Assembly: GCF_003096015.2 (NCBI RefSeq)
Contig: NZ_CP029185.2
Span: forward strand, 1,646,001-1,710,000
Source: Limnobaculum parvum
GTDB taxonomy: Bacteria > Pseudomonadota > Gammaproteobacteria > Enterobacterales > Enterobacteriaceae
Reading direction: 5' to 3'
Length of the DNA: 64,000 bases
Of the stretch, positions 54,956-62,963 are shown one piece after another. The position numbers and the translations under genes are program-made. Position 1 is the stretch's first letter. Each line of letters starts with the position of its first letter. Below the pieces are notes generated by a model, which was not told the DNA's origin, ran no database searches, and was given only the letters and a program-made list of their open reading frames with translations.

Positions 54956-56291
54956 TAAAAGTTGATCGAATTTTCGCGATGATTGGCTTATATTTTTTCT
55001 GCATTGCTTCGGTATTTGCCGATATCGGGTATACCCAAGACTGTATTGGAAACTATCAATATCAGGTTCCCAGTGATAGCCGACAGGCATTAATCCCGAT
55101 GAATATTGAATCCGTAGGAAAAATTCCTATAAATGAAAATTTAGCAAAATTTCCTAACGGGGATAACACTTTTCCTAATTATCAGAATAAAAATAATCTT
55201 AATGGGGTAAGGTTCTATTTTTTTAAAGCAACTAACAATGAGAAACTAAATCAATATCTTAAGGCGGTTATACAAAACTTTGAAAAGGTAAAAAAAAATA
55301 AATTAGAGTCAAGGTTGAATTTTGAACGAGCTGATGCGTTATATCTTCGCTATAAGAAAATTAATCAGCGTGATTATTTTTTTAATCTGAAATCTTATAA
55401 AACCTATTTATTTTCAGATAAACTTGCTTATTATTCATATAAGCCATTTAAGGACGATACCCCAGCAGATGTTATTGAGCAACAAGCAGTATCCGTTAAT
55501 GAATTAGTCACTTATCGGCCATCTGAAAATATTCCTAACGCTCAAGGTGTTTGCTTTCCTAACGCATTCTTACATGGGAAAATCACTGTTGGTGGTCAAT
55601 ACAGTATTGCCTACCAGTTACTTAGTCATCCGGAGGTGACCTTTACTATTCAAGAGGAGGTTTCTTTTGGCGATATCGATAATGATAAGGATAGCAAAGA
55701 AAGGATCATCAGTTATTGGAAGTATGCCCCGGGCTTTGGTGAGAAAACCCGCTATTTAGGGTTTCCTGTTTTCCGCTCGTTTAAGATTGGTGGCATTAAA
55801 GGGGCAGAAGCGATGGTCGAATATATCAACCCAAAAAACCAACAGCCTGACTATGGCTATATGATCAACGCTGAAGCCAATAAACCGGGTGAATCGAGCC
55901 TGTTTTTTATGGCTCTGCGTGACTCATCCAAAGCCACTGGCGAAGTGATGTCAAAAGATGATTTTGAGGCCACGATGCGTCAGATAGCAAAATCAATCCA
56001 ACGTCGTGAAATTGCGCCTTAAAAAGTCGAGTTCTGTTTATCTTAAACGTTACTTGAGCCGGTAATGACCACTGCCATCAATAAGGATAAATTATTGGTT
56101 CACCGGAAGAGTTAATTCAATAGGCCAATATTTTGCATGTCACAGAGCCGGAAGGTGTTCGCATAAAAGTCTTAAGTGGATCAATCTGTCCACACAGTGG
56201 TAAACAAGCCACTTTTGTGGAAGGTAGTTTTCATTATCAGCAGATGAAACAGGGCGAACACATAGCGGAATATATCAATAGCAACGATAAA
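54924..56291 (+). repeat. Tandem duplicated immunity unit, copy 1
   Basis: The unit runs from CAGAACAGCATAAA in the 3' end of the phospholipase gene through the first immunity gene and the orphan fragment to GCAACGATAAA. It is repeated at 56322-57683, about 1.4 kb apart. The second copy's upstream arm retains the tail of the phospholipase gene, showing the direction of duplication. Confidence 0.85.
54952..56022 (+). CDS. Putative exported immunity protein for the Tle5 effector, copy 1
   Basis: The 356-residue protein has a cleavable signal peptide (hydrophobic core at ~8-20, likely cut after FA, mature start DIGYTQDCIGNYQYQVPSDS). It is therefore placed in the periplasm, where Tle lipases act. 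Its position, overlapping the phospholipase stop, and the GGIKGAEAMVEYINPKN-containing C-terminal half fit the Tli4-like immunity proteins I recall; that family link is tentative. A nearly identical C-terminal half is present in copy 2. Confidence 0.75.
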   Translation: MIKVDRIFAMIGLYFFCIASVFADIGYTQDCIGNYQYQVPSDSRQALIPMNIESVGKIPINENLAKFPNGDNTFPNYQNKNNLNGVRFYFFKATNNEKLNQYLKAVIQNFEKVKKNKLESRLNFERADALYLRYKKINQRDYFFNLKSYKTYLFSDKLAYYSYKPFKDDTPADVIEQQAVSVNELVTYRPSENIPNAQGVCFPNAFLHGKITVGGQYSIAYQLLSHPEVTFTIQEEVSFGDIDNDKDSKERIISYWKYAPGFGEKTRYLGFPVFRSFKIGGIKGAEAMVEYINPKNQQPDYGYMINAEANKPGESSLFFMALRDSSKATGEVMSKDDFEATMRQIAKSIQRREIAP

Positions 56292-56381
56292 CCAACTCAG
56301 GTTTACTGGATGTTACATCAGCAGAACAGCATAAACAGGAGACTAAGGTATGATAAAATCTTATCGAGTTTTAGCTATTAG
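56133..56381 (+). pseudogene. Orphan C-terminal fragment of an immunity-type gene, copy 1
   Basis: The open frame lacks a proper start (first possible codon TTG at 56133, no ribosome site) and encodes about 80 residues, with VRIKVLSGSICPHSGKQATF at its centre. The CPHSG pattern resembles the C-terminal end of T6SS-associated exported proteins. It looks like the residue of a gene whose 5' part was lost. Its 3' end runs into the start of the next immunity gene in another frame (56350-56381). Confidence 0.5.
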
Positions 56382-57683
56382 TGGTTTATATTTTTTCTGC
56401 ATATTTTCAGCATTCGCTGATATAGGGTATACCCAAAACTGTATTGGGAACTATCAATATCAGGTTCCCAGCGATAGCCGAGAGGCACTAATCCCGATGA
56501 ATATTGAGTCAGTAGGGGAAATTCCTATAGATGAAACTTTAGCCAAATTCCCTAATGGAGATAGCCCTTTTCCTAATTATCAGAATAAAAATAATCTCAA
56601 TGGAGTAAGATTCTATTTTTTTCAAACAGTGAATAACGAGAAATCCGATCAATATCTTAAAGCGGTTATACGAGATTTTGATAAGATAAAAAAAAACATG
56701 TTAGGGTCAAGATTAGCTTTTGAACGTGCTGATGCGTTATATCTTCGCTATAAAAAAATTAATAATCGTGATTATTTTTTTGATTTGAGTTCCTATAGTG
56801 CCTATTTACTTTCAGACAAGCTTGCTTATTATTCATTAGGGCTATTTAAGGAAGGTACCCCGGCAGATGTTATTGAGCAACAAGCAGTATCCGTTAATGA
56901 ATTAGTCACTTATCGGCCATCTGAAAATATTCCTAACGCTCAAGGTGTTTGCTTTCCTAACGCATTCTTACATGGGAAAATCACTGTTGGTGGTCAATAC
57001 AGTATTGCCTATCAGTTACTTAGTCATCCTGAGGTGACTTTTATCCTCCATGAAGAGGTTTCTTTTGGTGATAATGATAATGATAACAAAGAAAGGATCA
57101 TTAGTTATTGGAAGTATGCCCCGGGCTTTGGTGAGAAAACCCGCTATTTAGGGTTTCCTGTTTTCCGCTCGTTTAAGATTGGTGGCATTAAAGGGGCAGA
57201 AGCGATGGTCGAATATATCAACCCAAAAAATCAACAACCTGACTATGGCTATATGATCAACGCAGAAGCCAATAAACCGGGTGAATCGAGCCTGTTTTTT
57301 ATGGCCTTGCGTGACTCATCCAAAGCCACTGGCGAAGTGATGTCGAAAGATGATTTTGAGGCCACGATGCGTCAGATAGCAAAATCAATCCAACGTCGTG
57401 AAATTGCGCCTTAAAAAGTCGAGTTCTGTTTATCTTAAACGTTACTTGAGCCGGTAATGACCACTGCCATCAATAAGGATAAATTATTGGTTCACCGGAA
57501 GAGTTAATTCAATAGGCCAATATTTTGCATGTCACAGAGCCGGAAGGTGTTCGCATAAAAGTCTTAAGTGGATCAATGTGTCCACACAGTGGTAAACAAG
57601 CCACTTTTGTGGAAGGTAGTTTTCATTATCAGCAGATGAAGCAGGACGAACGCGTAGCAGAATATATTAATAGCAACGATAAA
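56322..57683 (+). repeat. Tandem duplicated immunity unit, copy 2
   Basis: This is the second copy of 54924-56291. The 3' half (from about QQAVSVNELVTYRPSE on) is nearly identical to copy 1 at DNA level, while the 5' half carries more substitutions. Confidence 0.85.
56350..57414 (+). CDS. Putative exported immunity protein for the Tle5 effector, copy 2
   Basis: The 354-residue paralogue of the protein at 54952 has a similar signal peptide (MIKSYRVLAISGLYFFCIFSAFA). Residues ~35-155 differ at many positions, whereas residues from about 165 to the end are almost identical. Divergence in the N-terminal half could change toxin specificity. Its ribosome site (GGAGACTAAGGT) was copied from the phospholipase 3' end. 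Confidence 0.75.
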   Translation: MIKSYRVLAISGLYFFCIFSAFADIGYTQNCIGNYQYQVPSDSREALIPMNIESVGEIPIDETLAKFPNGDSPFPNYQNKNNLNGVRFYFFQTVNNEKSDQYLKAVIRDFDKIKKNMLGSRLAFERADALYLRYKKINNRDYFFDLSSYSAYLLSDKLAYYSLGLFKEGTPADVIEQQAVSVNELVTYRPSENIPNAQGVCFPNAFLHGKITVGGQYSIAYQLLSHPEVTFILHEEVSFGDNDNDNKERIISYWKYAPGFGEKTRYLGFPVFRSFKIGGIKGAEAMVEYINPKNQQPDYGYMINAEANKPGESSLFFMALRDSSKATGEVMSKDDFEATMRQIAKSIQRREIAP

Positions 57684-57716
57684 TCATTACTGGACATTGT
57701 TAAAACGCGGCGATAG
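57525..57716 (+). pseudogene. Orphan C-terminal fragment of an immunity-type gene, copy 2
   Basis: This is the second copy of the CPHSG-containing fragment (VRIKVLSGSMCPHSGKQATF), ending in a different tail (SLLDIVKTRR) where the duplicated unit stops. Nothing suggests it is translated. Confidence 0.5.
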
Positions 57717-57800
57717 CAGCTCAATCTATCTTTAGTACTGAGTGGATTCATCTTCACTGGTGATTTACACCTATCCGTTGATCAAAAAAACTTCAAAAAA

Positions 57801-58035
57801 ACGATTTATTAAGAGTGCATTCATCTGCCCACAGTCTGATGAGTGCCATTCAGCATACGTTGCTCAAGTTTAAACTTCGCCTGTACACCGTTGAATTAAC
57901 GCTGGAACAGGAAAAAAAGTGATGTTCTTCAGCTACACCTTAACCTGCCATCTAAAAGAAATAGGGCTGGTGCGCTTTGGCACCTACTTTATGCCGGAAG
58001 GCAGGGCGATATTGCGGCGGTTGACGGTGCGATAA
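57801..58035 (+). pseudogene. tssE: Decayed 3' fragment of a third tssE
   Basis: The fragment aligns with the last ~75 codons of tssE: SSAHSLMSAIQHTLLK, LRLYTVELTLE, then a stop (TGA after a run of A, near 57923) and, in another frame, LTCHLKEIGLVRFGTYFMPEG to the end at 58035. It lacks the 5' half of the gene. The 84 bases before it (57717-57800) show nothing recognisable. It marks a former tssE-vgrG junction in front of vgrG4. Confidence 0.9.
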
Positions 58036-58053
58036 CAGAACGTCAATGGATGG

Positions 58054-58075
58054 CTGTCAGGTCGCTATCTGACAG
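58054..58075 (+). promoter_or_regulatory. Hairpin between the tssE fragment and vgrG4
   Basis: CTGTCAGGT-CGCT-ATCTGACAG is the third instance of the tssE-vgrG hairpin. Here the loop changed, one pair became G-U, and flanking changes extend the stem to 9 bp, so pairing survived although tssE decayed. Confidence 0.6.
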
Positions 58076-58096
58076 TAATAAGGGAGGAGAAATAGC

Positions 58097-58885
58097 GTGA
58101 AAGATAAAGTTATCAGTGCGGGTAGAGCCATGTTGAATGAGCAGCTTAAGGCTTATGGAATAGGTGATACTTCCGGGTCAGCCAGCACCGGTTCTTCATC
58201 ATTAGGTGATGGCATCAACCGTTATCAGTTGGCGATAGACGGATTGAACGCCCCACTTTCTGTGTTAAGCGTACAGGGCCATGAACACCTGAGCGAAACC
58301 TGGCAATACGACATTCAGTTTACCGCACAGCATGGCCTGACCATGGAGCAGATACTGAGTGAAAAAGCAGTATTTATACTGGCTCCCGGCGGTATCAACA
58401 GCTTGAGCGGTGCAGCCAGTCAGTTAAGCCATGAACTGATGAGCGCGTTTAACGCCTTTGGCGGGATGTTCAGCGATAAGATTAGCAGTGCGTTCAACTC
58501 GCGCTCCGGTGGTTTTTCCATTAACAGCGTGAGCCAGATGGCGAGTCGCGGCATGGGCAGAGTGAATCAGGCCAGCTCGGCGATAAGCCAACAGGGGGGA
58601 ACGGCGGACTCGGTTGGCGGCATCGCCGGTAAAACCTCGGGCTTATTGGGCAAAGCCGGCTCCAGCCTGTCGACCCTCAGCGGTATCACCCGTTCACTAG
58701 GCGGTAGTGAAAGCGAAACCCGAATTTTATACGGGGTGGTCACCGCGTTCAGTCAGTTAGCCACATCGGCAGACGAAGCCCGTTACGCCATTACGCTCGC
58801 CCCGCGTTTAGCCCTGCTGGAGAACACCCAAAACAGTGCCATCTACCCCACACTGAAATTAAAGCCATGGTCATGCAGTCAATAG
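58097..58885 (+). pseudogene. vgrG: vgrG4, truncated 5' fragment
   Basis: The frame encodes 262 residues from GTG 58097 behind the same AAGGGAGGAG site. The first ~250 match the other VgrGs (N-terminus as VgrG2/3; first insertion with SINSVSQMASRGMGR as in VgrG1). It diverges after QNSAIY at 58847, then adds TLKLKPWSCSQ and stops. It lacks most of the gp27 domain, the OB fold and the beta-helix, so it cannot make a spike. The break is a deletion into the tail of an adaptor gene. Confidence 0.93.
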
Positions 58886-58965
58886 AACAAAATAGACCGC
58901 TAATTGACTTTTTTTCAGCAAGAACCGATGAATTTTGGATGTCAGTCAAAAGGATAATGTCATGA
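58849..58965 (+). pseudogene. 3' remnant of a DUF4123-like adaptor gene
   Basis: In a different frame from vgrG4, 58849-58965 reads HTEIKAMVMQSIEQNRPLID and on to VKRIMS and a stop. That stop overlaps the ATG of effector 3 (ATGA), just as adaptor, effector and immunity genes abut elsewhere here. The size, position and TEI(K)-start helical tail fit the end of a DUF4123 adaptor. The identification is inference from ~38 residues. Confidence 0.55.
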
Positions 58966-61721
58966 CACAAGAAACTAATAATACCGCTTCGCCATCAATT
59001 CGCGATATTAGCGCTCAGGTATCGAATAACATATCTTCTGTACTTAATCCCGGTGGTTGCTCGGCAAAACATGAAGGGGGAGGGTGCCCTGCCTGTAAGA
59101 AAGAGGGCGATCTTTTCCTTTTGCCATTACGCTATGCGGCTGTCTGTAAAGAGGATGGGTTTCCGGTGTTGCCTTTACCAAACGGTGCCGAAGGGAAGTT
59201 TAGTGCGATGCCATTGACAGCATCGAGTTATAGCACTCAAATGTTGAGGGAAGGATTTTTATACGTATTGGAAGAGCGCGCTTCTTCAGTTAGATGGCGA
59301 GGCTTTACCGTTAGCGCTGAAGGGTGTTTGAATGAAAATGATCCTGAGAAATTGCCCGATATACCGCCGAAATTTGCTTGTGATATTACCACTGATGGCG
59401 TTAATGCTGCCTGTATCAATTTTCAAAATTCAGATCAAATTAACCTGATTTCGATGATCTTTAGCCCCGATAAAATGACTCAGTCACGTTTAGACTATTT
59501 CCAAGGAGAGGGGAAAGCCGAATTACAAAAAATTACCCCTGACCAGATAAAGTCTGCGGCAAATACATCAGATCAAAAACGGTTAGACGTGATTAAACCT
59601 GAAGATTTGTTATCACATGTATTAGAGTTTTATTTAGCCGATTTTTCTAAAAAGAAATATGACAGCGGTGGTCATATAGCGAAGCGATTTTACAATACCC
59701 AATCGCGTATTGAAGAAATCGAGAATATATCAGGAACGCGGGTCCCTAAGCTAAATGCGGAAAGCATTAACAAACCCTATAGTGATATGTTGTTTAGCGT
59801 TCCAGCTATTGATATGACGACCAGCCGTTATCCTAAATTGACTGAGGTATTGAGTAAGCATAATGGGGCGGGCATTGTGATGAGTGATGCGATTGGGATT
59901 ACCCAGTCGTTATCAGATTGGCGTAATAAAGCCTACGATGAGTTTCTTAAAGATTGGTTTGATGAAACCGATAATGAAGGTTTTTCAAACGAAGATAAAT
60001 ATATTATCTATTTAAAGATAAAAGATTTACAAACAAGCTATGCGCAGAAAAGAGTGAGTACGGCCACTAAGCAAGCGATAGATAATGCTAAAGCTCAGTT
60101 TGATGATATGAAAGAGGCATCTTATATATCAGGTATGGAAATGAGTGATGAGCAGCGACAGAAAATCCTAGATTACATAGCAAAAGATACGACGGGTCGT
60201 TTATCCACTGTAGACAAAACAGCTGAGTATCAGGATGAGTTTCAACAAAAATACTGGAGCCAATTGGATCCGGCTAAATTAAGTGCGTTTGAAGATGAAC
60301 TAAATAAACGGACTCTACTTGCTAATTTACATACGCTTTCCAGAGACAAAGATATATTGCTGTGGTTGAAATCTCCGCAACTGGTAAAACATTTAAATGT
60401 TTATGAGCAAGAAGATCTCAAAAACAGTGCGCAAGGAGTGCGGTTTAGTGAACAGGTAGGGCGGTGTATTTTTGGTATTTCATCGAGCCCCTTATTGGCG
60501 GAAGCATTAGATGTCTGGTGGCGATCTGATTTTGTTGATGAGGGCAACTTATGCTTACGGGCTTATTTTTTCAATCAAACGAATGCACAGGAATATTTAA
60601 ATAACATTATAACCGTTGCAGCTAAAGACTTGAGCATTCCGGATCAGATTGCAACGGTGAGTGTAAATTTTGACAGCCTTTTGACGCTTTTCGGCCAAGT
60701 CGATGATATGGTAGATAAAATGCAGATAAAGAACTCGGCTGTCAGTATGTTGACAGTGGTGTTTGCTGATTTGACGCGTGCGACTTTTAGAGGGGCTGCT
60801 GTCAATGTTTTTGACCGACTGCTTGTCGGGCGGTTTACTAATATGGTTATTGCATCGATTGGCCAGCGAGCGGTACAGCTCAACATTCTTGACCAGTTAG
60901 GGAAGGGGGTCAGTCAGGTAGAACGCGGCTTAGCGGAAAGGTCTGGCGCGTATGCCCGTAGCTATGTTAGAGACAATTTAGCACGGTCATTAGAAAATCC
61001 TAAAATAGGTAATTTTTACAAGGTCAGGCTAAACGGAGCGTTAGCCGTATTGGAAAGTGTTATTTTAATCAATCTTATCGGTCACTATAAAGGGGAAGGT
61101 AAAGATTATTTAGTATTAACCGCCGCGGTAACAACCCTAAGCGCTACTGCATTTACCGTTTATTCCAGCTATATCGAGTTGGCCTATTTAGGCAGTTCGG
61201 TGAAAGTTAGGGAGAGTGCAGGAACGTTTATCGGGAAATTTTCTTTTTGGGGCGGTACGCTGAATTTTATTGCCGGTGGGGCGTTGGCGATATCGGATTT
61301 TATTGATGCGAAGAATAATACGGATAATAGTATTTTATTTACCGCTTATGGAGTTCGAATGCTTGCTATAACGGCCTATACAGTTTTTAGATATACCATA
61401 GCAATTGAAGCCTCCAGTGTTTGGTTTGAGTATGTCAGCAAAACGGCTAAAAAAGGTGTTATTCGTTTTGCAGCAGAAAAAATGGCAATTTTTGCTTCGT
61501 CAGAGTTTATCAAAGTCGCTGCAAGCAGAATGTTAGTGTGGGTACCTTATCTGAACTTATTAATTGTCGCCGTGACCATCGGTATGTGTATTTTTGAGCC
61601 TAACGCACTAGAAACTTGGTTTAAGCGCTGCTGTTTTGGAACGCGGGCGCTTAAAGATAAATATCAAAATCTGCAAGAAGAGATGGGTATGTTATCTTCC
61701 GCCGTTCAGGAGTGTATTTAA
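58962..61721 (+). CDS. VasX-like T6SS effector 3, predicted membrane-active toxin
   Basis: The 919-residue protein shows the clearest family N-terminus of the three: CPAC (residues 42-45), DLFLLPLRYAAV, and LREGFLYVLEE near residue 95. It has hydrophobic segments at about 690-710, 715-745, 757-785, 790-815 and 857-880, ending in the motif LETWFKRCCFG (~885-895). ATG 58962 is preferred over the in-frame ATG at 58935 because it overlaps the adaptor-gene stop. Its own vgrG and adaptor are destroyed, so delivery would need another VgrG in the genome or none at all. Two putative immunity genes follow. Confidence 0.82.
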   Translation: MTQETNNTASPSIRDISAQVSNNISSVLNPGGCSAKHEGGGCPACKKEGDLFLLPLRYAAVCKEDGFPVLPLPNGAEGKFSAMPLTASSYSTQMLREGFLYVLEERASSVRWRGFTVSAEGCLNENDPEKLPDIPPKFACDITTDGVNAACINFQNSDQINLISMIFSPDKMTQSRLDYFQGEGKAELQKITPDQIKSAANTSDQKRLDVIKPEDLLSHVLEFYLADFSKKKYDSGGHIAKRFYNTQSRIEEIENISGTRVPKLNAESINKPYSDMLFSVPAIDMTTSRYPKLTEVLSKHNGAGIVMSDAIGITQSLSDWRNKAYDEFLKDWFDETDNEGFSNEDKYIIYLKIKDLQTSYAQKRVSTATKQAIDNAKAQFDDMKEASYISGMEMSDEQRQKILDYIAKDTTGRLSTVDKTAEYQDEFQQKYWSQLDPAKLSAFEDELNKRTLLANLHTLSRDKDILLWLKSPQLVKHLNVYEQEDLKNSAQGVRFSEQVGRCIFGISSSPLLAEALDVWWRSDFVDEGNLCLRAYFFNQTNAQEYLNNIITVAAKDLSIPDQIATVSVNFDSLLTLFGQVDDMVDKMQIKNSAVSMLTVVFADLTRATFRGAAVNVFDRLLVGRFTNMVIASIGQRAVQLNILDQLGKGVSQVERGLAERSGAYARSYVRDNLARSLENPKIGNFYKVRLNGALAVLESVILINLIGHYKGEGKDYLVLTAAVTTLSATAFTVYSSYIELAYLGSSVKVRESAGTFIGKFSFWGGTLNFIAGGALAISDFIDAKNNTDNSILFTAYGVRMLAITAYTVFRYTIAIEASSVWFEYVSKTAKKGVIRFAAEKMAIFASSEFIKVAASRMLVWVPYLNLLIVAVTIGMCIFEPNALETWFKRCCFGTRALKDKYQNLQEEMGMLSSAVQECI

Positions 61722-62867
61722 ATGTATTTTTTCGAATGGATGATGTGGAATGATGCCACTGCGGGTGAATCCCGCCGAAAAGAGCTAAGTGAGTTCGATA
61801 AGCGCTTAGGCAATCGCAGTGAACGAATTCCTGTCAAGGTTTTTACCAAGGATTATACCCAACCTTCAGTCAGTGATAGTCCACAGCCTATTGGTCCCTA
61901 CTACGCCTATAATGAACGATTTATGGAGATCCGTTCAGGGTTTATGGAAAATTATCGGGGCGTTATTACTGCATTTACTTTGTTAACACTAATTTGTTTT
62001 GTTGGTTTATTTATTTATCAGTTATTTCATTCTATTGATCAATTAATCAATAATCCTCCGCAAAAAGTAGGTGGAATATATTACCGCATTGTTTTTTCAA
62101 TAATAATGTTGTTGGGGATTTGTTATTTATGTGTCCGATATGGCCGTTATATTAGTCGGCTAGAGGTATTTACCCTACGCCATATGCGGGTGCGTTTTAA
62201 TCGTATAACCCGGCAGGTACATATTCAACAGCCGAGCTACTGCGGAGGCAATTTAACCCTGCGCTGGGAAGATATTATTTGTGACGTAGCGGATGGAGGT
62301 AAACCGGTAGCCGGTGAAGAGGATGTTGGTGGAATGGGTTTTCCCAATGTACTGGCCTGGCACCCTTACCGCACTGGATTACCATTTGGGGTTGTGGTGG
62401 CTATCGGTAAAAAGTTGATGAGTCAGCAGGCGCAGCTAGATGAATGGGAGTTTATCCGCCGCTATATGGAAGAGGGGCCAGAGAATCTACCGGTACCGCG
62501 CAAAGCGTCACATTTACCATTACCTTGGCACGGGCTGGTAGCCCATTTAGAAACGGTCGGTAGCCTATATAGGATGACGCCGGGGGTGATGAAACCTTTT
62601 TTAATAATGTTTCTGTTGCCCGTGATGGCGTTTTTGGGCGTAGCCTATTGGGCATCAGAGCTATTATGCTGGCAGCCGCGCTGGCCTAAAGTGATTCGAC
62701 AGGCGGGCTTACCGGGAATGCCGGTTCCCCCGCTGACGAAGCTCAGCGACTACCCGCCGGATATTCAACAAAAGTTACGGGATAACGAAAGCTATTGGGA
62801 CAGGGATAAAGAACTCGCCGAGGCCGAACGGTTAAATAAGCCAGTGGATAGTGACGCAGTTATTTAA
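61722..62867 (+). CDS. Putative immunity protein 3a, DUF6708-like membrane protein
   Basis: The 381-residue protein has two membrane segments (~80-105 and ~122-143) followed by MRVRFNRITRQVHIQQPSYC, the RFNRxTxxV signature. An EFIRRYMEEGPENLP motif like that of 2a/2b occurs near residue 245, and another hydrophobic segment lies near 288-310. It starts directly at the stop of effector 3. The C-terminal tail is charged. Role from context: protection against effector 3. Confidence 0.72.
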   Translation: MYFFEWMMWNDATAGESRRKELSEFDKRLGNRSERIPVKVFTKDYTQPSVSDSPQPIGPYYAYNERFMEIRSGFMENYRGVITAFTLLTLICFVGLFIYQLFHSIDQLINNPPQKVGGIYYRIVFSIIMLLGICYLCVRYGRYISRLEVFTLRHMRVRFNRITRQVHIQQPSYCGGNLTLRWEDIICDVADGGKPVAGEEDVGGMGFPNVLAWHPYRTGLPFGVVVAIGKKLMSQQAQLDEWEFIRRYMEEGPENLPVPRKASHLPLPWHGLVAHLETVGSLYRMTPGVMKPFLIMFLLPVMAFLGVAYWASELLCWQPRWPKVIRQAGLPGMPVPPLTKLSDYPPDIQQKLRDNESYWDRDKELAEAERLNKPVDSDAVI

Positions 62868-62934
62868 GTTAACGGTATCGCTATAGAACACGATAGTCAT
62901 TATTGCTAATCTGCCATTCAGTATGTAAACGAAG

Positions 62935-62963
62935 TATCTTCAGCCGTTCAGGAGTGTATTTAA
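62935..62963 (+). repeat. Duplicated tail of effector 3 upstream of immunity gene 3b
   Basis: The sequence TATCTTCAGCCGTTCAGGAG and onward to the TAA before 62964 repeats the last codons and stop of effector 3 (61693-61721; one substitution). The duplication that created 3b thus began inside the effector gene and carried its ribosome site along. The preceding part of the spacer (62868-62934) shows nothing recognisable. Confidence 0.8.
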
